The notes under the pieces are model-generated. The model worked only from the letters and a program-made list of their open reading frames with translations. It did no database searches and was not told the DNA's origin. DNA of 64,000 nucleotides from assembly GCF_002160815.1 (NCBI RefSeq), contig NZ_NFLH01000001.1, forward strand, positions 1 through 64,000. The letters are read 5' to 3'. The position numbers were made by a program, and so were the translations under genes. This document shows positions 1 through 8,503 of this stretch, in pieces. Origin of the DNA: Massilimicrobiota sp. An134 (lineage in GTDB: Bacteria; Bacillota_I; Bacilli_A; Erysipelotrichales; Coprobacillaceae). Position 1 is the stretch's first letter; every line of letters starts with the position of its first letter.

Positions 1-38
1 ATGAAATAGGCGAAGTCTAGAAGACCTCGCCCCTTCCC

Positions 39-72
39 GAACCGTACGGGCACCTTTCAATGCATACGGCTC
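39..72 (-). ncRNA. Group II intron domain V
   Basis: On the minus strand the 34 bases run from GAGCCGUAUGC to GUACGGUUC and fold as the short, highly conserved catalytic hairpin of group II introns. The length is exactly the usual 34 nt. Domain VI follows at about 36-3, with paired arms GGCGAGGUCU and AGACUUCGCC. The ORF stop codon (80-82) lies seven bases upstream of domain V. This is the strongest single piece of evidence that the reverse transcriptase belongs to a group II intron and not to a retron or DGR. Confidence 0.9.
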
Positions 73-79
73 TCCATTT

Positions 80-736
80 CTAAATGAGTTTTCGTTTTGT
101 CATTTGATTGTATTCTAAAAGGTTTTGACTAACCTTTATAAAACATTCTCTGCATAAGCATATCTGCCTACGGTTTATTCTTATCATTTCTTTGATGATA
201 TGAGAATAAGGCATATGCAGTGAACTTATCCTTTTTCTATGAAACATGACATGATGTTGTGGATTGCCACATATGTAACAGTTTCTTTTGAGAGGATTCG
301 TATCTCTATATCTGTATTCCACGTCCTGCTTGATTCTACGAAGCCACTGTGGGAAGAATGTTTTATCACGTTTGAATGAAGGATATAAAGCTAATCTGAT
401 TGTTTTAGCTTCTCCCTTGTCATTCATATACGAATAAATCAGTTGTGTATGATGTTTCTTAAAGACTTTCTTTATTGAAATATCACATTTACGTGCAATC
501 GTATAGGCAATGGAATATTGAATGATGTACTGGATTCTATGCATGTCATAGTAGTTCCTGCAGCCCTGATTATTGTTGACCAGACCCCTGAGAACCTGAT
601 TACCATAGGTAATGATGTCTTCTATGGGTTTGCATAATAATCGTTTTATGGAAGCAGGATTTCCAGATGCATCACACATTCCGTTGTCATGCAGTTTGCG
701 TATGAGTTTTTGTTTGTCAATGAAGATGTCAATGTT
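80..736 (-). CDS. Group II intron maturase, C-terminal part (X/thumb, DNA-binding and degenerate HNH endonuclease)
   Basis: This frame continues the reverse transcriptase after a +1 shift (codons AAC AUU GAC onward). It contains the maturase features RGLVNN...NYYDMHR and SIAYTIARK, then a Cys/His endonuclease-like tail (CYICG, HHVMFHRKR, CLCREC). The tail has the two Cys pairs of the En domain, but the HNH core looks degenerate. The same frame is open further upstream (to about 880), but that part is an antiframe reading of the RT and has no ribosome site. I therefore treat 736-80 as the second half of one protein and not as a separate gene. Confidence 0.75.
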   Translation of the reverse strand, partial: NIDIFIDKQKLIRKLHDNGMCDASGNPASIKRLLCKPIEDIITYGNQVLRGLVNNNQGCRNYYDMHRIQYIIQYSIAYTIARKCDISIKKVFKKHHTQLIYSYMNDKGEAKTIRLALYPSFKRDKTFFPQWLRRIKQDVEYRYRDTNPLKRNCYICGNPQHHVMFHRKRISSLHMPYSHIIKEMIRINRRQICLCRECFIKVSQNLLEYNQMTKRKLI

Positions 737-1820
737 AGGGAAATCTCCTGCTGATGAGATATCCAAGAAAGTGTGCCTTTTCATTTTTTGCATGTGTGAT
801 AAGGGTCTTTTCTTCGCTGAGCCTGAGATGAAGTTCATCTTCAAGGAATTGTTTAATTTCCTGTTTGAGCTGTTGAGCATACGCTCTTGAAGAAATGGTT
901 CCTATCAAGAAATCATCGGCATAGCGTACGTAATGTACCCTACGAAATGAAGAATCAAAGTTATCAACAGATGATGTTGACTTCAGTTCTTTTCTTAGTC
1001 TTTTGATTTCCTTGACATCGTGCACTGATATCGCTTTGTTAAGCTGATATTTTAGCCTGGCATATTCAGGATTCTGTCTGCGATGTTTTCCCATCGTATC
1101 GCGTTCGATAACTTCTTCCATGAATCTGTCCAGCTTATCCAGATAGATATTTGCAAGAATCGGACTGGCACAGGAACCCTGTGCATTGCCTTGTTTCGTT
1201 GAATGGAATTTGTGTTCCATGTCAAAATATCCAGCCTTAAGCAGTTTATTGATGAGGCGAATAAAGCGTTCATCATGAATTCTCTCACGAAGGATGGATT
1301 CTAGAATACGATGGTCGATTTCGTCAAAACATGCAGAGATGTCACCCTCAATGAACCAGACCGTAGAGCGCCAGGTTTCAACTTGAGCCAACGCACTATG
1401 TACACTGCGATTGGGACGGAAGCCATGGGAAAGGTTTGAGAATGTAGGTTCATAGATACATTCGAGTATGATGTGAACGCATTCCTGTACCAGCTTGTCC
1501 TTTCCATTGGGAAAGCTAAGCTTACGCATTTTCCCATTCTTCTTGGGGATGTAAGTAATTCTGTTGGGCTGGGGCTGATAGCTTTCATCTCTAAAGGATG
1601 AAATCAATTCATCAATCCACTCCTCACAGAAACCATGAAGAGATGTTCCATCACTGCCAGCAGTTTCAGCACCATCATTGGATTTGATACTGTTGTAGGC
1701 AATGTAGTAGAAATCTCTATCGTATAAAAGGCGATAGACATCCTTGTTGATGTAACAGTGATTCTGGCTGTTACGGGAACGAAAACCTTCTAGTTTCGTT
1801 AAAAGTTTTTGATGACTCAT
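735..1820 (-). CDS. ltrA-like: Group II intron reverse transcriptase/maturase, N-terminal part (RT domain)
   Basis: This 361-residue frame carries the finger-palm RT domain, with the catalytic YADD box at residues 300-303 and the RT7-like FLGYLIS just before the stop. ATG at 1820 is preferred over an in-frame TTG at 1829, because the AAAGGAG ribosome site abuts the TTG but sits nine bases from the ATG. The frame ends at UAA 737-735, where the codons are UUU CCC UAA. The thumb (X) and endonuclease domains continue in the +1 frame from 736. Family members are single proteins of about 570-600 residues, and the two frames together give about 579. It is therefore either a broken gene or one that uses +1 frameshifting at the proline codon. 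Confidence 0.85.
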   Translation of the reverse strand: MSHQKLLTKLEGFRSRNSQNHCYINKDVYRLLYDRDFYYIAYNSIKSNDGAETAGSDGTSLHGFCEEWIDELISSFRDESYQPQPNRITYIPKKNGKMRKLSFPNGKDKLVQECVHIILECIYEPTFSNLSHGFRPNRSVHSALAQVETWRSTVWFIEGDISACFDEIDHRILESILRERIHDERFIRLINKLLKAGYFDMEHKFHSTKQGNAQGSCASPILANIYLDKLDRFMEEVIERDTMGKHRRQNPEYARLKYQLNKAISVHDVKEIKRLRKELKSTSSVDNFDSSFRRVHYVRYADDFLIGTISSRAYAQQLKQEIKQFLEDELHLRLSEEKTLITHAKNEKAHFLGYLISRRFP

Positions 1821-2347
1821 TCGGGTCAACTCCTTTCAAAAATAGAAATTAGAAACTGTCTCCTTTCACCATGTATTATCCATTACAGATAATCGTTGGG
1901 CTACTGTAGAGACTCTCTACCCGTGATGGTTAGAATAAAGAAAAACCAGAGCACTAGGGTATATCACGGTAACGCTTAATATAGTCACTCCATACTTAGG
2001 TATCCAATTGGTCTTTTAGGTTGATGATGTCAACTGTGCTAAACGGCCTGCTTATATTCAATCCCTTGAATATTGAATATACTGTTTAGAGACAGGAGTG
2101 GTTACCTGAATGTCTTCCTAAAACCACAAGACTTGGATTCAGCTCTGGAAGCTTTACCATATATGGCCTAGCTAGCCAGGCCACTCGTTCATAGAGAACT
2201 AATCCTGGCTTTACCGACATGCTTTGGTCCCCGTCGGGTTATCCCCTAAAGGTAAGTCGGTTGCTTTACATCGCAATGCAGGAGCGATGATTTCAAAAGA
2301 AATATATATTAAGCGCAAGAACGTGCGCACCAAAAGGAGGAAACCAT

Positions 2348-3043
2348 ATGATAGCAGTTGTTGGAGCTATGGAAGAAGAAGTTGCTGAAATAAAAAAGTA
2401 TATGGATATAACTTCTATGCAGGCAATTCATGGATATACTTTTTATGAAGGTACAATAGCGAATACAAAAGTTGTTGTTGCACAAGGTGGTATTGGAAAA
2501 GTGAATGCAGCTATTTCAACCACTTTGTTATTAACAAATTATGATATTGATTTTCTTATTAATGTAGGTTCTGCTGGTGGACTTTCTTTATCACAAAATG
2601 TTGGTGATGTTGTTATTTCAACAGGGGTTCTCCATCATGATGTTGATGTAACTGCTTTTCAACGTGAACTTGGTGAAGTGCCTGGTATGCCACGTATCTT
2701 TGAACCAGACAAAAAAGCTTTAAAACTGGTTGAAAATATTTTAAAAGATCTTCATCTGTCGTATCATATGGGGCTTATTGTTTCAGGAGATCAATTTATT
2801 TGTCGTGATGATCAGGTTAGTCAGATTAAAAAGAATTTTCCTGATGCAATATGTGCTGAAATGGAAGCTGCATCTATTGCACAGGTTTGTCATGTTTTTC
2901 AAGTTCCATTTATTATCACAAGATCTCTAAGTGATATCTATCAAAAAGGTGAAAATCATGTGCAATTTGATGAATATTTAAAACAAGCTAGCCAAGCTTC
3001 TGCAAAAATGTGTTATCATCTTATTTCTATATTATCGCAATAA
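2348..3043 (+). CDS. mtnN: 5'-methylthioadenosine/S-adenosylhomocysteine nucleosidase
   Basis: The enzyme cleaves methylthioadenosine and S-adenosylhomocysteine to adenine plus the thioribose or ribosyl-homocysteine, in the cytosol, as part of methionine salvage and AI-2 precursor formation. The 231 residues match the usual length of about 230. The start GAMEEEV, the purine-binding GSAGGL, the CAEMEAASIA block with the ribose-binding Glu, and the RSLSD block with the catalytic Asp are all present. The start at 2348 has AAAAGGAGG seven bases upstream. An antisense group II intron ends immediately before that ribosome site, so any native promoter lies beyond the intron or inside it. Confidence 0.95.
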   Translation: MIAVVGAMEEEVAEIKKYMDITSMQAIHGYTFYEGTIANTKVVVAQGGIGKVNAAISTTLLLTNYDIDFLINVGSAGGLSLSQNVGDVVISTGVLHHDVDVTAFQRELGEVPGMPRIFEPDKKALKLVENILKDLHLSYHMGLIVSGDQFICRDDQVSQIKKNFPDAICAEMEAASIAQVCHVFQVPFIITRSLSDIYQKGENHVQFDEYLKQASQASAKMCYHLISILSQ

Positions 3044-3079
3044 CACTTGTTATTGCTTTTTTATATAAGGAGGATCTCT

Positions 3080-5413
3080 ATGAAAAAAATTGAATTATTG
3101 GCTCCTGCTGGCGACAAAGAATCTTTAATTGCTGCAGTACAAAATGGTGCGGATGCTATATATTTAGGTGGAACTTTATTTAGTGCACGTGCTTTTGCAA
3201 AAAATTTTGATGATGAACAACTACAATGGGCAATACAATACGCTCATTTATATGATGTCAAAATCTATGTTACTGTAAATACGTTATTTAAAGATGCAGA
3301 GATAGATGCTTTGATTTCATATTTGGATAAATTATATGAATTTCAAGTAGATGCCCTGATTATCCAAGACGTTGGATTATTTGATATTGTCAGAACTTTA
3401 TATCCTGATTTTGAAATTCATATGAGTACACAATCTTCTATTATGAATCACTATGGTGTCAATTACTTTGAAAAATGTGGTGCATCACGTGTTGTATTAG
3501 CACGTGAAAATACATTAGAAGATATTCAATCTATTTGCCAAAATACATCTATAGAGATTGAAGTTTTTGTTCATGGAGCTATGTGCGTGTGCTATTCTGG
3601 ACAATGTTTAATGAGCAGTATGATTGGAAAAAGAAGTGGAAATAGGGGACAGTGCGCCCAACCATGTCGTTTGCCATATCAATTATTAAAGGATGATCAA
3701 GTTTTACCTGAAAAATATCCTTTTATTCTATCACCAAAGGATATGATGACAATAGAACATGTTGGTGATCTTATTGAAGCAGGTGTTTCTTCATTGAAAA
3801 TAGAAGGACGTATGAAAAGGCCAGAATATGTTGCCAGCGTTACACGTGCATATCGCCAAGCAATTGATGCCTTTTATGAACATAAAAAAATTGATTTACA
3901 GCCCCTTATTCATGATATGAAGGCGATGTTTAATCGCAATTATACTTTAGGTTATTTAAAACATGATACTCATCTTGTAGATGGTGACTATTCTGGACAT
4001 AGGGGTAGTATTATTGGTGAAGTTTTGTATTATCATAAAAAGCAAAAAAGAGTGGGGATTCGTTTAAAAGATACACTCATGCAAGGTGATAGCATTGTTT
4101 TTGAAAATATTGATAAAGGAAGACCAGTCAATAAAATCTATCATCAAAAAAAATTAGTGAATAAAGCTTATTCAAATGATGTGATTGAAATAGAATTTGA
4201 TTATTATGTTGATCGAGGATTGGTTAGAAAAACACTTGATACAAATGTTGTTGAAAAAATGCAACAGACATATCAAAAATCACCACGAAAAGTCTCAATA
4301 TCTATGGAGTTTGAAGCCCATATATATCAAAGAGCAAGACTTATTCTTAAGAAAGAAAATTTAAAAGTAACAGTTGAATCACAACAGGAAGTTCAATTAG
4401 CTCATAATACGCCTCTTGAAAAACAGAGAATCAACCAGCAGTTATCAAAACTGGGATCTACACCATTTATAGCAGAGCATATACAGATAAACATAGATGA
4501 AGGTATTTCAATGCCTATTAGAGATATTAATGAGATGCGTAGACATGCAACAGATATGTTGATTGAAAAATTATCTCATCAAAAAATACATCATCATAGT
4601 CGGCAAAAAATGTCTACATATAGCCAAAAAAGCACTTCTCAAGCACCTCAATTTTATATTCTTGTTCATTCCATAGAACAATTAAAAACAGTCATTCAAT
4701 ATCCTTTTGATACAATTATTTATCCTTATCAGGAAAGGATAGAAAAAGCTTATGAAATTTGTCAAAAACATCAAAAGAAAATGATTATGATGACATCTCC
4801 TGTTATGAAAGATGATGATATTGAAGATGTATTATCATCACAGATTTATTCGCAAATAGATACAATATTGGTAAATGATTATGGTGCATATATGGCTTTC
4901 CAAGATAAAAAACTGGTTGTGGGTCAGGGCTTAAATATTTATAATTCGTATGCTGCACATCATTATCATCAACCATATTTGGTTTCTCTAGAAATGTCAG
5001 CAACTGAAATTAAACATTTGCAGGTTGATTTAACACATTGTCTTGTTCAAATCTTTGGTAAAACAACAAATATGATTAGCGAATATTGTCCAATTACTCA
5101 ATATTATTTTGGATATCAAAATAAGCATTGTCAAATGTGTAAACAAGGTCATTTTGCCTTGAGAGATCGAAAAAATGAGAAATTTGATATAATGGTTGAT
5201 AATAAATGTCGTATGCACTTATTAAATGCACATACACTTTTTTATGATCAATTTAAACAATTACCAGTTGGTGGATTCCTTATTGCGTTCACTAACGAAG
5301 ATCAACAACAAGTTCAAATGGTGATGGATGATTTTATGCAGATGATCTATAACCAACAAAAGAGCCATATTCGACAGAAAATAAAAGTAACTTCAGGATA
5401 TTTCAAAGAATAA
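3080..5413 (+). CDS. U32-family peptidase/RlhA-like protein with DUF3656-type domain
   Basis: This 777-residue protein opens with KIELLAPAGDKESL, typical of U32 proteins. The family signature lies at about residues 160-195 (EVFVHGAMC, YSGQC, then GNRGQCAQPCR) with its conserved cysteines. A central DUF3656-like region follows at about 400-500, and a C-terminal half holds another CxxC (HCQMC). Characterised relatives such as RlhA and TrhP act in RNA hydroxylation, so RNA modification is more likely than proteolysis; this is family inference. The ATG at 3080 with AAGGAGG is chosen over an upstream in-frame start that lies almost at the mtnN stop. The 36-bp gap suggests co-transcription with mtnN. 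Confidence 0.88.
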   Translation: MKKIELLAPAGDKESLIAAVQNGADAIYLGGTLFSARAFAKNFDDEQLQWAIQYAHLYDVKIYVTVNTLFKDAEIDALISYLDKLYEFQVDALIIQDVGLFDIVRTLYPDFEIHMSTQSSIMNHYGVNYFEKCGASRVVLARENTLEDIQSICQNTSIEIEVFVHGAMCVCYSGQCLMSSMIGKRSGNRGQCAQPCRLPYQLLKDDQVLPEKYPFILSPKDMMTIEHVGDLIEAGVSSLKIEGRMKRPEYVASVTRAYRQAIDAFYEHKKIDLQPLIHDMKAMFNRNYTLGYLKHDTHLVDGDYSGHRGSIIGEVLYYHKKQKRVGIRLKDTLMQGDSIVFENIDKGRPVNKIYHQKKLVNKAYSNDVIEIEFDYYVDRGLVRKTLDTNVVEKMQQTYQKSPRKVSISMEFEAHIYQRARLILKKENLKVTVESQQEVQLAHNTPLEKQRINQQLSKLGSTPFIAEHIQINIDEGISMPIRDINEMRRHATDMLIEKLSHQKIHHHSRQKMSTYSQKSTSQAPQFYILVHSIEQLKTVIQYPFDTIIYPYQERIEKAYEICQKHQKKMIMMTSPVMKDDDIEDVLSSQIYSQIDTILVNDYGAYMAFQDKKLVVGQGLNIYNSYAAHHYHQPYLVSLEMSATEIKHLQVDLTHCLVQIFGKTTNMISEYCPITQYYFGYQNKHCQMCKQGHFALRDRKNEKFDIMVDNKCRMHLLNAHTLFYDQFKQLPVGGFLIAFTNEDQQQVQMVMDDFMQMIYNQQKSHIRQKIKVTSGYFKE

Positions 5414-5468
5414 TGTTGAATCATCAATATTTATGTCTTTCACAAAAAAAGTTTTTTCATATTCTAAA

Positions 5469-5497
5469 TTGCGATTGTTTTTCATTCATGATATAAT
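5469..5497 (+). promoter_or_regulatory. Sigma-A type promoter of the XRE regulator gene
   Basis: TTGCGA at 5469-5474 and TATAAT at 5492-5497 are separated by 17 bases. They lie just upstream of the GGAGGTGA ribosome site of the next gene. The match to the housekeeping consensus is good, and no other gene fits between. Confidence 0.75.
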
Positions 5498-5517
5498 ATT
5501 ATTATGGAGGTGACCTT

Positions 5518-5859
5518 ATGGCAATAGATATGGATTTAGCTAAAAGACTGAAGGTTTATCGTAATTTTAAACACCTTACTCAAAAAGAAGTTGCTTCTCA
5601 TCTTAATGTTCCCCATTCTGCTATTTCAGATATTGAAAATGGTAAAAGAGATGTGACAGTTAGTGAATTAAAAATTCTTTCACATCTTTATGGACGTAGT
5701 GTTGAAGAAATTATGAGTGGTAAAAAATACGATTATTATAATATTGCAAATATTGCACGTCTATTAACAGAATTGCCAGATGATGATTTAAAAGAAGTTA
5801 TGTTTATTATTGAATATAAACGTAAAAGAGTTGAAGAAAAAAATAAAAACAACCAATAA
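5518..5859 (+). CDS. Small XRE-family (HTH_3) transcriptional regulator
   Basis: The 113-residue protein has an N-terminal helix-turn-helix (LAKRLKVYRNFKHLTQKEVA, then HSAISDIENGKRDVTVSEL) of the lambda-Cro/XRE type. The C-terminal 50 residues are acidic-basic and helical with no recognised domain. It has its own promoter and strong ribosome site, and shares a bidirectional terminator with the convergent phosphodiesterase gene. It lies on the host side of the integrase with another host gene in between, so it is probably a chromosomal regulator and not the prophage repressor. Its target is unknown. Confidence 0.85.
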   Translation: MAIDMDLAKRLKVYRNFKHLTQKEVASHLNVPHSAISDIENGKRDVTVSELKILSHLYGRSVEEIMSGKKYDYYNIANIARLLTELPDDDLKEVMFIIEYKRKRVEEKNKNNQ

Positions 5860-5861
5860 AA

Positions 5862-5895
5862 AAGAAATTAGTTACAGAAGCTAATTTCTTTTTTT
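5862..5895. terminator. Bidirectional rho-independent terminator between convergent genes
   Basis: A perfect 10-bp stem (AAGAAATTAG at 5862-5871 with CTAATTTCTT at 5881-5890) with a 9-base loop has T-runs on both strands. It can end the regulator gene on the plus strand and the phosphodiesterase gene on the minus strand. Confidence 0.85.
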
Positions 5896-6433
5896 ATTTT
5901 AACAGTGTTTTAAATTCTTCTAATAATTCAAGTCCTTCATCTAATATATCCTGATTACAAATCTCATCTGTTTGACAATGATGAAATTCAACTTGGATAT
6001 CATTGTTATCACGAATATCAATAAGAGCATATGTTCCATATCCATAACTTCCTCGATTCATCATCAAACTTCCTGGATTAACAAAAAGAATGTTTTGATG
6101 TTTTTGGATCGTTGGAACATGTGTATGACCATGTAAACAAAGATAACAATTTTCTTTTTGACAAAGCTGTATTAATTGATCATATCCATAATAAACTCCA
6201 TAATATTGTCCATGTGTAACACAGATATGTTGAAATGTTTTATAGATAGGGAAGGGTGCATCATCATGGTTTCCCTTAACAACAATATCAAATAATTGTA
6301 TATATGGATCATCAACAGGTAAAGATGAATCACCACAATGAATCATATAATCAACATGAAAACGATAGTGAGTTACCACACGCTGTAAATAATTTTCGTA
6401 AAGATGACTATCGCTGACAACTAATAATTTCAT
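5894..6433 (-). CDS. YfcE/MJ0936-type metallophosphoesterase
   Basis: The 179-residue protein shows every metal-binding block of small calcineurin-like phosphoesterases in order: VVSDSH near the N-terminus, HCGDSS, VKGNHDD, CVTHGQ and LHGHTHVP, followed by NPGS. Relatives cleave phosphodiesters, and some hydrolyse cyclic dinucleotides or generic diesters; the real substrate cannot be read here. ATG at 6433 is preferred to the in-frame TTG at 6442 because of the spacing to AAAAGAG. The gene reads towards the regulator gene. Its 5' side faces the prophage, so the prophage has inserted just upstream of it. Confidence 0.9.
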   Translation of the reverse strand: MKLLVVSDSHLYENYLQRVVTHYRFHVDYMIHCGDSSLPVDDPYIQLFDIVVKGNHDDAPFPIYKTFQHICVTHGQYYGVYYGYDQLIQLCQKENCYLCLHGHTHVPTIQKHQNILFVNPGSLMMNRGSYGYGTYALIDIRDNNDIQVEFHHCQTDEICNQDILDEGLELLEEFKTLLK

Positions 6434-6442
6434 TTCAATCAA

Positions 6443-6619
6443 CTCTTTTCTTATATTATTCTATCATATTTCAATTATAAATTCATAATTATATTGATAG
6501 AATCAACCGATTTTCTCAAATAGAATACATCTGAGGCCTTTAGTGCGTATTTACAACGTTTTAAATAAGTAATAATCACTTATTTTCATTTGGTAAGTAA
6601 CAAATAAGTAACAAAGATA
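6443..6619. other. Left prophage junction region with repeated TAAGTAA motifs (attL candidate)
   Basis: This gene-free stretch separates the last host gene from the integrase and must contain the left attachment site; the exact core cannot be defined without the right end. TAAGTAA occurs at 6566-6572, 6594-6600 and 6605-6611, the last two followed by C. An inverted repeat AAATAAGT...ACTTATTT spans 6563-6584. Such short repeats near attP are often arm-type integrase or excisionase sites, which is inference here. Confidence 0.45.
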
Positions 6620-7636
6620 TTAATCAATTTTAATTTTCTTTATTTGTTGGATTAGAAAATCGGTAGATTCCTTTATATATAAATCTTCAGTTATGTCATT
6701 TGTAGAATGCCCGAGGATTTTTTTAATAGTTCTATGATCAATTCCTGATTCTTTTGCTAATGTAGCAAACGTATTTCTCGTATCATGCATTGTATGGTTC
6801 ATATTTAAAGAATTCATGTATTTTTGAAATTTCGGTTGAATACTATTATATTTCGTACTATCAAGATATTTTATAACTTCTTTAATAAAGGGTTTAATAT
6901 AAGGGTGTATAGGTATTATTCTATTTTTACCACTTTTAGTCTTTAATCCGCATACTAAATAATCGTCAGTTAATTTATCTATTTTTAATAACTCACTGGC
7001 TCGACAACCTGTTAGAATATACGCAAGTACGACTTTAGAAAAGAAGTCTTTTTGATCTATTAAGTATCTTATTTCTTCTCTAGAAAAAGGATAATGTATA
7101 GTTTTACGTTCATTGTTATCTGTAGTTATATCAATATACATTGAAAAATCATCATCTTTTGGAATCCATTGGTGTATAATAGCATATTTAAATGCGGTTC
7201 CAACTGCAATTTTACATTTGCCTAAAGTCACTTGAGTTTTTCCTTGTTTCTTTAAATTATCAAATGCTTTTTGCAATCGTGTTAAATTCAATTCTTTGAT
7301 ATCTACATCAACAATTTCAGACAATAAACTATAACACCATTTTTTAGCGTCATACCATGATTTTGATTTTCTGTTTTTATCTCTTTCAATAATACAGTTA
7401 ATACATTCGCCTAGAGTATGTACTTCATTAACTGTTTCATACGATTCTTGCATTTCCTTGGAACTGTTATATTTAGCTAGATGTTTCAATGCATCTAAAC
7501 GATTGGAAAAAGTTCCTATGCATTTTTGTTTTTGTCTACCTTCATCATCAAATCCTATTGTTACTTTAACCACCCACGGTTTTCGTCTTTTACCTTTTAG
7601 TTTTGTTACTGTACCAAATCCGTTGGGATTTTTCAC
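6620..7636 (-). CDS. int: Tyrosine-type site-specific integrase
   Basis: The 338-residue phage integrase has an N-terminal arm-binding region (residues 1-60, GFGTVTKLKG, WVVKV), a core-binding helical domain, and a catalytic domain with R212 (TGCRASELL), H284-x-x-R287 (HDTRNTFATLA), H310 (LGHS) and the nucleophile Y320 (EDLYIKES). It would integrate and, with an excisionase, excise the prophage. The GTG start at 7636 has GGAGGTG upstream. It is transcribed leftward towards the host junction, away from the rest of the phage genes. Position and orientation make it the outermost prophage gene on this side. Confidence 0.95.
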   Translation of the reverse strand: MKNPNGFGTVTKLKGKRRKPWVVKVTIGFDDEGRQKQKCIGTFSNRLDALKHLAKYNSSKEMQESYETVNEVHTLGECINCIIERDKNRKSKSWYDAKKWCYSLLSEIVDVDIKELNLTRLQKAFDNLKKQGKTQVTLGKCKIAVGTAFKYAIIHQWIPKDDDFSMYIDITTDNNERKTIHYPFSREEIRYLIDQKDFFSKVVLAYILTGCRASELLKIDKLTDDYLVCGLKTKSGKNRIIPIHPYIKPFIKEVIKYLDSTKYNSIQPKFQKYMNSLNMNHTMHDTRNTFATLAKESGIDHRTIKKILGHSTNDITEDLYIKESTDFLIQQIKKIKID

Positions 7637-7758
7637 ACTTTCACCTCCAATCTCATTATATACTATAACATCAGCTCATTGTTAAATTTTTATCATTATT
7701 TTTTCTTATAATGATTTATGCACCGGTGTTAAAGTATATAGGAGGTTGGAATATTTTA

Positions 7759-7950
7759 ATGATAAATAATAAATTGACATTAAGTGTTAAAGAAGCATCG
7801 AGGATTTCTGGATTACCAAAGTCTTTTATAAGAAAACAAGTAGAAAATGGCGTAATTCCAAAATGTTATTCTATTAATCATAAATATAGAAGAGTATTTG
7901 TTATATTTAGAAGACCGTTTTTGGAATGGTTAAAAGAAATTAGGTCATAA
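7759..7950 (+). CDS. Excisionase-like small HTH protein
   Basis: The 63-residue protein reads LSVKEASRISGLPKSFIRKQ then NHKYRRVFVIFRRPFLEWL, the MerR-like winged helix layout of Xis/excisionase family proteins. It is the first rightward gene after the integrase, a common place for an excisionase. The ATG at 7759 follows AGGAGG by about 12 bases. An alternative in-frame start upstream lacks a ribosome site. A DNA-bending role in excision is inferred from family and position. Confidence 0.7.
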   Translation: MINNKLTLSVKEASRISGLPKSFIRKQVENGVIPKCYSINHKYRRVFVIFRRPFLEWLKEIRS

Positions 7951-7954
7951 TCGT

Positions 7955-8392
7955 ATGGGTAAAAGATATTCATATGGAGAGAGGCTAAAAATTGAATATT
8001 TTAAATGTAGAATTAAAGAGCTCAATTATTTAAAATATGAAGTTAGAATTATTCAAGAAGAAATAGATGAAATAACATACTCAATTAATAAATCTAATAC
8101 ATCTATAATTTATATTTCGAATGATCAAACAAATATTAATAGTCAAAATGAAAAGTGGAATAAACTTATAGATAAAAAAGATCAACTATTGCGAAAGTTG
8201 GAATTTTTCAATAAAGAGATAAGATATATTAATAATATATTGGATTCTTTAGCACCAATAACAAGAGATATGGTTATTGATTTATTTATTGAGAAATATA
8301 CATCAGAGAAAGTGAAGGATAAATATTTTGTTTCAAATCCCTATCAAGCTATTAATGATGAATTGCGTTATTTGGATATTGATAAATTTTAA
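7955..8392 (+). CDS. Possible sigma-like/DUF1492-type phage regulator
   Basis: The 145-residue protein starts four bases after the preceding stop. Residues 1-95 are charged and likely coiled coil. The last 50 residues (SLAPITRDMVIDLFIEKYTS, then NPYQAINDELRYLDI) look like a compact helix-turn-helix. The layout resembles short phage late-transcription regulators of the ArpU/DUF1492 type, which contain a sigma region 4-like HTH, but I do not see a decisive motif. If real, it is a candidate factor for the repeated promoter-like elements that begin 70 bases downstream. Confidence 0.45.
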   Translation: MGKRYSYGERLKIEYFKCRIKELNYLKYEVRIIQEEIDEITYSINKSNTSIIYISNDQTNINSQNEKWNKLIDKKDQLLRKLEFFNKEIRYINNILDSLAPITRDMVIDLFIEKYTSEKVKDKYFVSNPYQAINDELRYLDIDKF

Positions 8393-8458
8393 TCATATTT
8401 GAGTGTTATTATGGTAATGTGGAAATAAAAAAACCCAAAATAAATGAGTTCTTTAGAG

Positions 8459-8485
8459 TACGCACGCTTTACAAGTTATATTATG
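8459..8485 (+). promoter_or_regulatory. 27-bp repeated promoter-like element, copy 1
   Basis: This is the first of 12 good copies of a two-part element: a 15-base box of type NACGCRTAAAWTACA, then a 12-base part ending in TATTATG. All copies have exactly the same internal length of 27. This copy reads TACGCACGCTTTACA then a part ending TATATTATG. AAAGGAGG follows directly and the next start codon is 18 bases away. The end resembles a -10 hexamer (TATTAT), but no sigma-A -35 lies at the right distance. I infer a promoter for a phage-specific factor. Confidence 0.7.
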
Positions 8486-8503
8486 AAAGGAGGTTGTTTA
8501 CAT

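Larger units (their letters stand above)
1..2330 (-). mobile_element. Group II intron (ORF-containing, LtrA-like), antisense to mtnN
   Basis: Read on the minus strand, the intron starts with GUGCG at 2330-2326, the group II consensus. It contains a reverse transcriptase ORF in the domain IV position, a 34-nt domain V at 72-39, and a domain VI helix. The best pairing of that helix leaves an A bulged at position 7, seven bases from a 3' end at position 1 that fits the AY consensus. Bases 2330-1830 would hold domains I-III. A UAAAAG at 2018-2013, about 315 nt into the intron, can pair with the last six bases of the 5' exon (CUUUUG) and is a candidate EBS1. The element ends against the Shine-Dalgarno of mtnN, on the opposite strand. 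The 3' exon is outside the window, so that boundary is inferred. Confidence 0.85.

Noticed and set aside
3047-3079. Upstream start of the U32 protein at 3047
   Set aside because: The extra 11 residues overlap the intergenic AAGGAGG and are not part of the conserved KKIELLAPAG start.
5518-5859. XRE regulator as the prophage repressor
   Set aside because: It lies on the host side of the integrase with the phosphodiesterase gene in between, and shares a terminator with that host gene.
8483-8503. ATG inside the 27-bp element as the true start codon of the downstream genes
   Set aside because: The ATG overlaps the ribosome site, and its frame agrees with the downstream gene only in some copies (offset 18-21 bases in some, 19 or 20 in others); copy 6 has ACG and copy 10 precedes an RNA gene.
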